Made by a program: the position numbers and the translations under genes
Shown here: positions 1 through 7,662 of the stretch, in pieces
How the letters are laid out: each line of letters starts with the position of its first letter
Position numbering within the stretch: position 1 is the first letter of the stretch
The notes under the pieces: generated by a model
What the model was told of the DNA's origin: nothing
Databases searched by the model: none
What the model saw: the letters and a program-made list of their open reading frames with translations, nothing else
NCBI RefSeq assembly: GCF_030815865.1
Contig: NZ_JAUSXI010000001.1
Coordinates: 3,100,001 to 3,164,000, forward strand
Length of the DNA: 64,000 nt
Direction of reading: 5' to 3'
Source: Arthrobacter globiformis
GTDB lineage: Bacteria > Actinomycetota > Actinomycetes > Actinomycetales > Micrococcaceae

Positions 1-462
1 GCCCTGTTACGGACTCGACAAGTGGTCCGGGCCAATCGCACTAGGCGAGTGGGATCTTGGCAGCCGCCCACCCGCGGCGGTGGCGTTGTTTTTGGCTCTG
101 GAGACACGGGACCCACGATCCAGGTCACCACCACCAGCCCCCGGCTGACCATTGCCCACCGTCGGCCGATTCTCGACGGGGCTCCGCTCAGCGGAGAGGA
201 CCTGTCACGCCGTTTGCGGGTGCTCACCTCGGAGCGGAGCGAGGCAGTGTCGGTACCGGTCGACGGGGCGGAGGAACCCTTCGACGTATGGCGGGGCAGT
301 GACCGTTGGTGGGCCGCCGGTCACCATGATGGCAACGGCCTGATGCTGGAAGGGACGACGGGACTGGACGTAGAGGCGCTGTCACTGCGTCGAGTTGCTG
401 ACATTGAGCCGTATTTGCGAGGCCGCCGGGCCCAGATCCGCGCGGCCCGCGGTGAGCTGTAG
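1..462 (+). CDS. Hypothetical protein, possibly cut by the window edge
   Basis: The frame is open from the first base of the window. The first start codon inside is GTG at 22, giving 146 residues, so the true start may lie upstream. The C-terminal two thirds reads as plausible protein, with a region rich in Trp, Asp and Gly (around DVWRGSDRWWAAG) and an Arg-rich tail. The first 35 residues are low-complexity and may not be translated. I recognise no family. It is followed by 155 bases without a gene before the polymerase. Confidence that it is coding is moderate. Confidence 0.45.
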   Translation, partial: ALLRTRQVVRANRTRRVGSWQPPTRGGGVVFGSGDTGPTIQVTTTSPRLTIAHRRPILDGAPLSGEDLSRRLRVLTSERSEAVSVPVDGAEEPFDVWRGSDRWWAAGHHDGNGLMLEGTTGLDVEALSLRRVADIEPYLRGRRAQIRAARGEL

Positions 463-617
463 CTGGCTGCACTGTTCCTTAGGTGGCTGTGGAGCCGGCT
501 CGGGACTAGGGCTAGCGTCTGACTCTTCCTGAAGCTTGTCCACATGGGTTGCCTTCAATGACAAGGCGCAGAACGGATCGCAATGCTTGCCAGGGATCTT
601 TAGGGCAGACTGGTGGC

Positions 618-1691
618 GTGAGCGGAATCCGGTGGGTGCTGCACGTCGATCTCGACCAGTTCATCGCGGCCGTCGAAGTGCTCCGGCGGCCGGAGCTGGC
701 GGGCAAGCCGATCATTGTCGGCGGTCGGGGCGACCCCACCGAACGAGCTGTGGTGTCGACCGCGTCCTACGAAGCAAGGGCGTTCGGCGTGGGTTCCGGA
801 ATGCCCTTGCGCATTGCGGCCCGGAAAGTGCCAGACGCTGTGATCCTGCCTGTCGACCAGGAGGCTTACCTCGCGGCGTCTGAAACGGTCATGGCTACCC
901 TGCGCGCGCAGCCCCAAGCCAGCGTGCAGGTGCTGGGTTGGGATGAAGCATTTGTGGGCACCGAGACAGAGAATCCGGAAGCCTACGCCCGGCAGGTGCA
1001 GGCCGCTGTCCTGGAGCGAACCCAACTGCATTGCAGCGTGGGCATCGGCGACACCCTGGTCCGTGCCAAGGTCGCCACCGGATTCGGCAAGCCGGCTGGC
1101 GTCTTCCGCCTCACTTCCGGGAACTGGCTCGACGTCATGGGCAGTCGGCCCACCAAGGACCTGTGGGGCGTCGGAACCAAAGTGGCAGGCCGGCTGGCCA
1201 AACTCGGCATCAACACAGTCGCCGAGCTAGCCGCATCCGACCCTCAAGACCTAGTCCCGGAGTTCGGCCCGAAGATGGGTCCATGGTACGCGGAGCTCGG
1301 ACGCGGGGACGGTGCCAGCGTCGTGGACGACACCCCGTGGGTTGCCCGCGGGCATAGCCGGGAGACCACCTTCCAGCGCGACCTGACCGAGCCTGCCCAG
1401 GTGGGCGACGCATTGAGGGAGTTGACTGCGCGTGTCCTCGAGGATGTTGTGGCCGAAGGGCGGCCGGTGGTTGGGTTGACCCTGAAGGTTCGGTACGCGC
1501 CGTTCTTCACCAAGACCCACGCGAGGAAGATTCCCGAGACATTCGACCGGAACGAAATCCTCGCGCGGGTCTTGGACCTCGCAGCGGGAATCGAAGCGGC
1601 CCGTCCAATCCGGCTCCTGGGCCTGCGGGCCGAAATGGCAATGCCTGGCGATGCCCGAAAAGGACATACGCCGACGCGCGGCGGTTGGTGA
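618..1691 (+). CDS. dinB2: Y-family DNA polymerase, DinB2-like (no aromatic steric gate)
   Basis: Translesion DNA polymerase of the DinB/Pol IV family, 357 residues from a GTG at 618. An upstream ATG at 549 is in frame, but the family homology begins a few residues after 618. The metal-binding block is HVDLDQFIAAVE (D11 and D13), and the second acidic block is LGWDEAFV in place of the usual S(I)DEA(Y). YEAR and KVATGFGKPAGVF are also present. The residue that acts as steric gate in E. coli DinB (F13) aligns with Ile16. Mycobacterium smegmatis DinB2 has Leu14 here and readily inserts ribonucleotides (established knowledge), and the overall sequence resembles DinB2. No obvious C-terminal beta-clamp motif is visible. 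The gene sits 75 bases upstream of an SPL-like gene, which suggests a shared lesion-response role (inference). Confidence 0.93.
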   Translation: MSGIRWVLHVDLDQFIAAVEVLRRPELAGKPIIVGGRGDPTERAVVSTASYEARAFGVGSGMPLRIAARKVPDAVILPVDQEAYLAASETVMATLRAQPQASVQVLGWDEAFVGTETENPEAYARQVQAAVLERTQLHCSVGIGDTLVRAKVATGFGKPAGVFRLTSGNWLDVMGSRPTKDLWGVGTKVAGRLAKLGINTVAELAASDPQDLVPEFGPKMGPWYAELGRGDGASVVDDTPWVARGHSRETTFQRDLTEPAQVGDALRELTARVLEDVVAEGRPVVGLTLKVRYAPFFTKTHARKIPETFDRNEILARVLDLAAGIEAARPIRLLGLRAEMAMPGDARKGHTPTRGGW

Positions 1692-1708
1692 CGGGGTCGC
1701 CGCCAGCA

Positions 1709-1753
1709 CAAGACGCCGTGGGCTTAACGGCCCGCGGCATCTTCGGCGTCTTG
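1709..1753 (+). promoter_or_regulatory. Hairpin between the polymerase and SPL-like genes
   Basis: A perfect 10-bp inverted repeat (CAAGACGCCG at 1709-1718, CGGCGTCTTG at 1744-1753) encloses a partly self-complementary loop (TGGGC and GCCC). It ends 13 bases before the ATG at 1767, and the purine-rich GGGAGAATGAAG that could serve as ribosome binding site follows directly. No U-tract follows. It could be an intercistronic RNA element that tunes translation of the second gene, or a weak terminator. Confidence 0.5.
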
Positions 1754-1766
1754 GGAGAATGAAGTC

Positions 1767-2831
1767 ATGGAATTCAACCGGCTGCTGCAGATCCGGCGCA
1801 TCTATGCGCAAAGTGCCGCATTGGAGCTGCCCAGGGGCCAGGAGATCGTCGAACGCTGGCCGGATGCCGATGTCGTGCTCGTCGACAACCACTGGAACAT
1901 CCCGGAGGTGCACGGTGATGAAACGAACGTGCCTCGCTGGTCCCGGATCAAGACGGAGGCGCTGGTCCTAGGCGTAAAGAAAGCGCTGACCGCCAAGCCG
2001 AACGGCCGGTCCGCGGACTTCATTGCCCCCTCGACCGCGAACGGCTGCGCCATGGCATGCGCCTACTGCTACGTGCCCCGGCACAAGGGGTACAGCAACC
2101 CGGTCACTGTGTTCGCGAACATCGACCAGATTGCCGGGGCGCTTGAACGTCACGCCACACGCCAGGGCCTGAAGCTGGAACCCAACCAGTGCGACCCTGA
2201 ACTCTGGGTCTACGACATCGGTGAAAATAGCGACTGCTCCGTCGACGCGCTGATCAGCGACAACGTGGAGGACCTCGTCACCCTCTTCCGCGACCTGCCG
2301 ACAGCCAAGCTGTCCTTCGCCACCAAGTACGTGAACCCGGCGATGCTCGGCTGGGACCACGGCGGTCACACCAGGATCCGCTTTTCCCTCATGCCAGCGG
2401 ACTTGGCAAAGTCGGTTGACGTTCGGACCTCGCCGGTTGCGGAACGCATGGCTGCAATCAACGACTTCGTGGATGCCGGCTACGAGGTGCACGTGAACTT
2501 CTCGCCTGTCATCATTACGGACACCTGGCTCAGCGATTGGGAGCAGCTGCTGCGCCAACTCGATGGCACCCTGTCAGCCGCCGCGAAGGCCCAGCTCGCA
2601 GCAGAAGTCATCTTCTTGACCCACAACGAGCGGCTCCACGAGGTCAACCTAGGGTGGCATCCGCAGGCCGAGAACGTGCTGTGGCGTCCGGACCTCCAGG
2701 AATCGAAGGTCTCGTCCAATGGCTTCACTAACGTCCGCTACCGTTCAGGAACCAAGGCGGGCTATGTGCGGCAACTGACCGCGCTTATAGAGAAGATCGC
2801 GCCTTACTGCCGCATCCGCTACGCGTTCTGA
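1767..2831 (+). CDS. splB: Spore photoproduct lyase family radical SAM protein
   Basis: 354 residues. The radical SAM cluster is NGCAMACAYC with C94, C98 and C101, the CxxxCxxC spacing of the SPL family. True SPL repairs the UV lesion spore photoproduct using a 4Fe-4S cluster and S-adenosylmethionine. C142 and C157 lie 41 and 56 residues after the cluster, and one could correspond to the hydrogen-donor cysteine of Bacillus SPL, but I cannot align this with certainty. Actinobacteria carry SPL-family proteins although they do not form endospores, so the substrate is uncertain. Start ATG 1767 follows GGGAGAATGAAG. Its position behind a DinB2-like polymerase supports a DNA-damage role (inference). 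The gene symbol is by family only. Confidence 0.88.
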   Translation: MEFNRLLQIRRIYAQSAALELPRGQEIVERWPDADVVLVDNHWNIPEVHGDETNVPRWSRIKTEALVLGVKKALTAKPNGRSADFIAPSTANGCAMACAYCYVPRHKGYSNPVTVFANIDQIAGALERHATRQGLKLEPNQCDPELWVYDIGENSDCSVDALISDNVEDLVTLFRDLPTAKLSFATKYVNPAMLGWDHGGHTRIRFSLMPADLAKSVDVRTSPVAERMAAINDFVDAGYEVHVNFSPVIITDTWLSDWEQLLRQLDGTLSAAAKAQLAAEVIFLTHNERLHEVNLGWHPQAENVLWRPDLQESKVSSNGFTNVRYRSGTKAGYVRQLTALIEKIAPYCRIRYAF

Positions 2832-2949
2832 GTTTCGAGGTTGCTGACGGCGTCACTACATCGTCGGGACCGCCGAGATCTTTGCGCGGCGCGGTGGCAT
2901 CGGCGAGGATGAATTCGATCCCCCTTGCTGCGATGAAGGAGTCGACGCG

Positions 2950-3292
2950 ATGACCAAGTATCTGATCTCGTTTCCGAGTGCCGCCATGGTCTTCCCTGAC
3001 GAAGGACCTGCAGGCCGTTTCGGATGCGTCGCATGCGGTCGTTCAGGAGGCGAAGGACGCCGGCGTCTGGGTGTTCGGTGGCGGCATCGATGAGAGCATC
3101 CCGCCCGTCATGGTTGACGGCGCTGGGACCGTAAGCGAGGGCACCTACCCGCAGACGACGCAGCTCGAGGGCGGCTACTCGGTGCTGGAGCTGCCCTCGT
3201 ACGATGCGGCCTTGGAGTGGGCCGCGAAGATCGCGGTCGCCTGCCGTTGCGCGCAGGAGGTGCGGGCTTTCCAATACGACCCCGCCAGCTAG
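2950..3292 (+). pseudogene. YCII-related protein, broken by a one-base frameshift
   Basis: A strong ribosome binding site (GAAGGAG at 2936-2942) precedes ATG 2950, which encodes MTKYLISFPSAAMVFPDE. The reading then fails, and the family continues in the next frame from about 2994 (DLQAVSDASHAVVQEAK) to the stop at 3292 (VRAFQYDPAS). Removing a single base in the GAAGGACC stretch near 2993 restores one frame of about 113 residues typical of YCII-related (DGPF-type) small proteins, an alpha-beta barrel family of unknown reaction often found near ECF sigma factors. Either the gene is dead or the base is a sequencing error. No sigma factor gene is adjacent. Confidence 0.75.
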
Positions 3293-3410
3293 GTCTCGCC
3301 TGGGTGATCGTCGCCGCTGTATTCGCGGTCGACATATTGATCGCACAGATTTGTCGCGCTCGACATCGGCCTCTGTCACCGATCGGGGCAAGAGCTTCCG
3401 GGCAAGGCCT
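3293..3410. other. Spacer with no supported gene
   Basis: Between the broken YCII gene and the minus-strand ORFs. Open frames here carry no recognisable or compositionally convincing protein. A longer plus-strand frame reaching about 3698 contains a protein-like stretch near 3460-3560, but it lies antisense to more plausible minus-strand coding. Confidence 0.3.
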
Positions 3411-3629
3411 TCAGGAAGGGCCAGCCGCGTCGCCCGACCAAGGCTCTGTTCCTACGATATCGACAGCATCGCCCAGGTCAATGCGCAATTGGCGCAGCGG
3501 GCCCACTCCCTCGGCGAGCCACTCAGCATTGCCGGGACCGTCGAGGGGAAGCCTGTCCTCTTCATATTGCGAGTTCCACAACCGGACCCGCGGCCGCTCC
3601 TCCTGTTCGCTACTCCGCGAAACGAGCAT
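3411..3629 (-). CDS. Small hypothetical protein downstream of the GNAT gene
   Basis: 72 residues from an ATG at 3629 that overlaps the end of the GNAT gene by 20 bases, which suggests translational coupling. Codon third positions are fairly GC-rich, and the acidic, Leu-rich middle (LAEGVGPLRQLRIDLGD) reads as protein. No family recognised. It could be a fragment of a longer gene that lost its 5' part. An overlapping frame on the other strand is also open, so this is a weak call. Confidence 0.3.
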   Translation of the reverse strand: MLVSRSSEQEERPRVRLWNSQYEEDRLPLDGPGNAEWLAEGVGPLRQLRIDLGDAVDIVGTEPWSGDAAGPS

Positions 3630-4107
3630 GCATCAGAACACCGATGCCGCCCTCAAATGTCGTCGTGTGGATCCGTGGGCCCCGTGCGACCTCACTGAAA
3701 TCCCATCTGCGGTGCAACTCGATGGAGGCCGTATTTCCGGCATTAACGACATACCAAGCGTCGCTTGCGCGTTCTGCGATCCAGGCAAGGCGAGCCTCTG
3801 TGAGGACGGCCGCGATGCCTCGTCGCCGCCAACGCGGAAGGACCGTCACTCCGCCAAGGTAGTGGCCCGCTATTGCCTGGTCGTCGGAGTAATCCCAAAG
3901 ATGAGTCTTGGCCCAGCCGACGATGGTTCCTTCAGCAACGGCCACCACGATTTGTCGATCCGGATCGATGACCGTGTCTGTGATTGTCGAGGGTTTCGCG
4001 GCGGTTCGACCGGCTTTTTCTTCGATCGCAATTATGCCGCTGAGCCGGCGCAGGCGGGTCACCAAGCCTGATGGAGTGACGTATTGACCACCCGCCGGGG
4101 AACCCAC
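3610..4107 (-). CDS. GNAT-family N-acetyltransferase
   Basis: 165 residues. Transfers an acetyl group from acetyl-CoA to an unknown amine. The acetyl-CoA-binding motif A is clear at residues 87-100 (VTVLPRWRRRGIAA), and the C-terminal part has the usual N-x-x-N/A-x-x-L/H-x-x-x-G/W-F pattern (NAGNTASIELHRRWDF, 123-138). The N-terminal 30 residues hold several possible starts, so the exact start is uncertain. Stand-alone gene with no informative neighbours. Confidence 0.82.
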   Translation of the reverse strand: MGSPAGGQYVTPSGLVTRLRRLSGIIAIEEKAGRTAAKPSTITDTVIDPDRQIVVAVAEGTIVGWAKTHLWDYSDDQAIAGHYLGGVTVLPRWRRRGIAAVLTEARLAWIAERASDAWYVVNAGNTASIELHRRWDFSEVARGPRIHTTTFEGGIGVLMHARFAE

Positions 4108-4380
4108 TACGGACGGTTACGGCCTCTAGGCCAAGAAGAGAAATGAGTGGGGGCGGTGGCGCGTCCTGTCTAGCCTTCTTCGCCGCTTCACCAGAAGTGC
4201 TCCGAAGGCTAAGGTGACGAAATGTCAGCTCCCCGAAAAGGACAAGTCTCCAAGGCCAGTCCAATGGCGGGAAGACAGACCTTTTCTCGGACGTCTAATG
4301 TCAGCACCAGATGTTCGCTGTCACCGTGGCCCACTAGCCGCCAGCGCCCGAAGACCAAAGCCGCGCGAAGGGCCGCCTCG

Positions 4381-4823
4381 ATGCTTGTTGCCGTGGTGGC
4401 CCTTTTTGGCCCTATGTCCTGCAGCGCCGGAAATCCTCCGCCGGGAGGAAGCCAACCCCCGTCGGTTACTCCATCGGCAGCGCCGCCGGACAAAACAAGC
4501 CCATCCATCCATGCCATCACGCCACATTCGAACCGGCTCATAACAGACAGCTCGCCCGCTACGGGCGAGACAGTTCCATGGACTCTGGTGAGAATCGAAA
4601 ACGAGACAAACCGCATCTACCTGTCAGCCGAACAGGTTGGCTGTGCTGTGCCGTCTGTGGTGCATCTCCGGGAAACGCCGACGGAGATCGTCATCACCGT
4701 CACTGGCGCGCCTCCTCGGCACCGTTCGGTAGCCCGTGCACCGCGCAGAAAGTGAGCCTCGTCGGTTACGTTCAGCTCGTTGAGCCAGTCGACGACCGCC
4801 GAATTGTGGGAAACACCGCCTAG
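4381..4823 (+). pseudogene. Putative exported protein, frameshifted near its end
   Basis: From ATG 4381 the product starts with a hydrophobic segment (MLVAVVALFGPMSCSAG) and then a Pro/Ser-rich linker, the look of a small secreted or lipid-anchored protein. The box before Cys14 (GPMS) is a poor lipobox. The frame is also open back to 4222, so the start is uncertain. After TEIVITVTGA the frame turns into Arg/Pro-rich text and stops at 4755. In the -1 frame the sequence continues naturally (GSPCTAQKVSLVGYVQLVEP) to a stop at 4823. One missing base around 4711-4725 explains this. With the shift repaired the protein is about 147 residues. Function unknown. Confidence 0.6.
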
Positions 4824-5250
4824 GACTCTGTGGCCGTGATGCGTCACCCTAAGTCTCTTTGGCGAACCCCCACCGCGAAGTTTTTCGAGAGGGCCCAGCC
4901 CATGAGCCGCCGCATTTAGCCAGTTGGCGTGCATTGCCTGACCTATTGGGAGCCGCAAGTGACGACGGCACGGCCTTGATGAACTTCGTCAGCGGGGACG
5001 GCTGGAAATCTTTCGCGGAGACAACGGCTGCAGCGATCTCATCCCGGCCAAACGGGATGGGCCCACCCTTTGGGTAGTTTGTCACGGTCATAGCGCCGAC
5101 ATGGTCCCTCAGCCCTGCATCCTGGGGTTACGTGCCAGCGCTGCCTGGTTTGAAGGCGCTGAGCGTACCCGGCAACCATGACCTTTACCGGACGGTCTCG
5201 CGACGCTTGGGCCTGACAATACTGGCCGATTGGGCGATGCGGTTCGGGCG
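4824..5250. other. 427-base stretch without a confident gene
   Basis: The best candidate is a minus-strand frame at 4849-5091 (80 residues, with protein-like text such as GGPIPFGRDEIAAAVVSAKD in its first half), but its second half is poor and nothing is recognised. Short plus-strand frames overlap it. It may be decayed coding sequence. Confidence 0.3.
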
Positions 5251-5688
5251 TCAGTCTTTCTTCAGTTCCTCGGCGAGCATAACGAGGATCCCGCTGGGAC
5301 CGCGGAGGTACGTGAGCTTATAGAGGTCGGCGTAGGTCGCCACGCCTCGTAGCGGATAGCATCCGTGCTTTGCAGCTACCTCAAGGGCCTTATCGATGTC
5401 GTCTACCGAGAAGGCCACGCGGTGCATGCCAATGTCGTTGGGACGCGTCGGGTTCGACTCGATCGCTTCGGGATGGATGTATTCGAAGAGCTCAAGTCGA
5501 CCATGACCGTCTGGGGTCTGGAGCATTGCAATGTTGGCATGGTTTCCATCAAGTCCAACGGCAGTATCGGTCCACTCCCCGCTGACCGTGTCACGGCCGA
5601 TGACCGTAAGACCGAGATCGGTGAAAAAGGCGATTGCTGCTTCGATGTCGCGAACAGCGATACCCACATTCTCAAGTTTGATGGCCAT
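5251..5688 (-). CDS. VOC-family (glyoxalase/dioxygenase fold) protein
   Basis: 145 residues with two beta-alpha-beta-beta-beta modules. It begins MAIKLENVGIAVRDIEAA, has the RLELFEY strand in the middle, a second module from MHRVAFSVDDI, and ends with a metal-side strand (GILVMLAEEL). In many metal-dependent VOC enzymes a His stands where Asn7 is found. The later His, Glu and Glu positions are kept, so metal binding may be altered. Substrate unknown. Single gene. Confidence 0.85.
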   Translation of the reverse strand: MAIKLENVGIAVRDIEAAIAFFTDLGLTVIGRDTVSGEWTDTAVGLDGNHANIAMLQTPDGHGRLELFEYIHPEAIESNPTRPNDIGMHRVAFSVDDIDKALEVAAKHGCYPLRGVATYADLYKLTYLRGPSGILVMLAEELKKD

Positions 5689-5996
5689 GCGTTGAAAGTA
5701 CCAAGGCGGAGCGATTAGCTCCAGTGGCGAGGCGCCATTGTCTGTTCGTTGGCCGATCCCTCACCGGACGCTTGCAAGCCGGCTCTGTAGTGGTTGCGGC
5801 CCGCCTGCCGGTTGGGTGTCCTACAAGGTAGGTCCCGAGCCAACCGCAAAAGGCGACCTAACTCAGAGCGCCCAAAGGCGACTTGACGAGATTTCAGAGA
5901 GTAGTTATATTTTTTCCCGTAAGAAAAAGAGAACGGAAGTTCCCCCCGACTTAAAGTAGCTGTAGTTGCCTGTTTAGGGGGAAGCACCGTTGCAGT
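5689..5996. other. 308-base non-coding stretch before the repeat array
   Basis: No gene seen. A markedly AT-rich patch (about 5890-5945, with runs such as TATATTTTTTCCC and AAGAAAAAGAG) stands out against the surrounding GC-rich DNA and lies about 55-105 bases before the first repeat. Confidence 0.4.
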
Positions 5997-6546
5997 AACA
6001 CCTGGTCGTCGGACAGCTTGAGACGGCCAGAGCAACACCAGTAACACCTGGTCGTCGGACAGCTTGAGACGGCCAAAGCAACACCAGTAACACCGGGTCG
6101 TCGGACAGCTTGAGACGGCCAAAGCAACACCAGCAACACCGGGTCGTCGGACAGCTTGAGACGGCCAAAGCAACACCAGCAACACCGGGTCGTCGGACAG
6201 CTTGAGACGGCCAAAGCAACACCAGCAACACCGGGTCGTCGGACAGCTTGAGACGGCCAAAGCAACACCAGCAACACCGGGTCGTCGGACAGCTTGAGAC
6301 GGCCAAAGCAACACCAGCAACACCGGGTCGTCGGACAGCTTGAGACGGCCAAAGCAACACCAGCAACACCTGGTCGTCGGACAGCTTGAGACGGCCAAGC
6401 AACACCAGCAACACCTGGTCGTCGGACAGCTTGAGACGGCCAAGCAACACCAGTAACACCTGGTCGTCGGACAGCTTGAGACGGCCAAAGCAACACCAGT
6501 AACACCTGGTCGTCGGACAGCTTGAGACGGCCAGAGCAACACCAGT
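5997..6546. repeat. Twelve-copy 46-bp tandem repeat
   Basis: Twelve head-to-tail units begin at 5997, 6043, 6089, 6135, 6181, 6227, 6273, 6319, 6365, 6410, 6455 and 6501. The core shared by all is GGTCGTCGGACAGCTTGAG followed by ACGGCC. Ten units are 46 bp and two (6365, 6410) are 45 bp, having lost one A. Units 3-8 read CCGGG where the flanking units read CCTGG, and units 4-8 are identical, a pattern expected from recent slippage or unequal exchange. The first and last units share CCAGAG. There are no variable spacers, so this is a minisatellite and not CRISPR. All three minus-strand frames happen to be open through it. Confidence 0.97.
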
Positions 6547-6548
6547 AA

Positions 6549-6600
6549 CACGGGGCGGGCAAGTTGAGAGCATCCTTATGCATTCCTTGCCCGCCCCGTG
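6549..6600. repeat. 15-bp perfect inverted repeat at the end of the array
   Basis: CACGGGGCGGGCAAG at 6549-6563 is matched by CTTGCCCGCCCCGTG at 6586-6600 with a 22-base loop. It starts two bases after the last 46-bp unit. Stem strength fits a transcription terminator or a recombination/replication structure. There is no clear T-run on either side. Confidence 0.7.
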
Positions 6601-6884
6601 CCGTTCGGGTCTGCTGCCCGGTACAAGGGTCCCATTTGTTAGTTGGGAGGGCCCGAATAGACATCCGCTTGCGTGCGTCCGTCGGCCATAAAGCGCTGCG
6701 GAAACCACGCCACTTACCGCTGCGATCCAGGGTCCTTTTCCGGCTTCCGCAACACGATCGGGCGAGGGTTTAGACACGATGCAACGTCGGGCTGCCGCAT
6801 CGTCCCGTTAGTGGGATCGCCTGAGTGTCCGGAGGGTTAGGCGCCTCTTCCTCACAATGTGGTCAGTGCTGGTGTAAACGTTGT

Positions 6885-7649
6885 TTATTGCCGGCGGACC
6901 TTAATATCGGGGTGGTTCTTCTCGACCCAGTCGGCCATCCGGTTGCCCCGCAGCGTTATGAACTTCAGCGAGGCTTCCCGAACCCTGATGTACTCGTCCT
7001 TCGTCGTCGGGACGCCGGGGCGCTTGAAGTTCTCGTCGTCCTCTAGGAAGAAGTCGATCTTTCCCTCCGGCGTCACGAGGTCCTGGAGGTGGAAGAACTC
7101 CACGAACTGCTTGAACGCGCAGAAGAGTTTGAAGAAGTCCGCGTAGTTAGTGGTGACATCGGCGAGGGGACTGCCTGGCTCCTCAGCGTAGTGGCGCCGG
7201 ATGCATTCCAGAGTTAGGTCCATCCGGTCCGCGATCCGTAGTCTCATTCCCCTGGCGGTGTTTAGGGTGGGCCGGTGTATTTTCCTGACGGGCCAGATCA
7301 TGGCACTGCCGATCGTGTACGGCGGGTTGAAATAGCGGCGCTTCTGCTCCTCGCTCAACTCGGCCTTAGCCTCGACCAAGTTCCTCGGCTTCCCCCAACT
7401 GGTGTAGGAGTTCGTGATGGCGTCACTGCCGAACGTGAACCTTTTGTCGGGGGTCTGCTCGAACATTAGGTAGTTTTTACGACGCTCCTTTGGCTCTGCC
7501 GGGACCTGCACTTTGAACAGTTCCCCGTCGCATAGCTCCTTGGTCCAGAGCAGCTGATGGTCTGCCTTGAGCAGCGGACTTTGGGAGTCCGGGTCCTTTC
7601 CTGGAGGGCTGTCGACCCTGTAGTTGAAGGTGATGTCGAAGACGCGCAG
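6885..7649 (-). CDS. DUF6994-like protein with a probable non-ATG leaderless start
   Basis: The conserved part begins RVFDITFNYRVDSPPGKDPD and resembles an actinobacterial family of unknown function (I believe DUF6994). No ATG, GTG or TTG lies near this point in frame. The open frame runs back to 7883, but its first 78 codons look like non-coding sequence. A TAGACT box (7657-7662 on the minus strand) sits seven bases before an in-frame CTG at 7649, the geometry of a leaderless actinobacterial gene, so I place the start there (254 residues). The body is rich in Lys, Glu and aromatic residues (FFKLFCAFKQFVEFFHLQD). No signal peptide or catalytic motif is seen. Confidence 0.7.
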   Translation of the reverse strand: MRVFDITFNYRVDSPPGKDPDSQSPLLKADHQLLWTKELCDGELFKVQVPAEPKERRKNYLMFEQTPDKRFTFGSDAITNSYTSWGKPRNLVEAKAELSEEQKRRYFNPPYTIGSAMIWPVRKIHRPTLNTARGMRLRIADRMDLTLECIRRHYAEEPGSPLADVTTNYADFFKLFCAFKQFVEFFHLQDLVTPEGKIDFFLEDDENFKRPGVPTTKDEYIRVREASLKFITLRGNRMADWVEKNHPDIKVRRQ

Positions 7650-7656
7650 GGAAGGG

Positions 7657-7662
7657 AGTCTA
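7657..7662 (-). promoter_or_regulatory. Candidate -10 box for the DUF6994-like gene
   Basis: TAGACT on the minus strand, followed seven bases later by the CTG proposed as start. The spacing matches leaderless transcripts common in actinobacteria. No clear -35 element was identified. Confidence 0.4.

Noticed and set aside
5132..5323. Plus-strand ORF with VPGNHDLY, resembling a phosphoesterase motif
   Set aside because: Only 63 codons, partly antisense to the VOC gene, and no other metallophosphoesterase motif.
5997..6546. Possible CRISPR array
   Set aside because: Units follow one another without variable spacers, the period is a constant 45-46 bases and no cas gene is near.
5715..6777. Three long minus-strand ORFs (237-278 codons) through the repeat array
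   Set aside because: They only translate the 46-bp repeat in three frames (GRLKLSDD and WPSQAVRR type text), and the 45-bp units shift the frame. No start signal or family.
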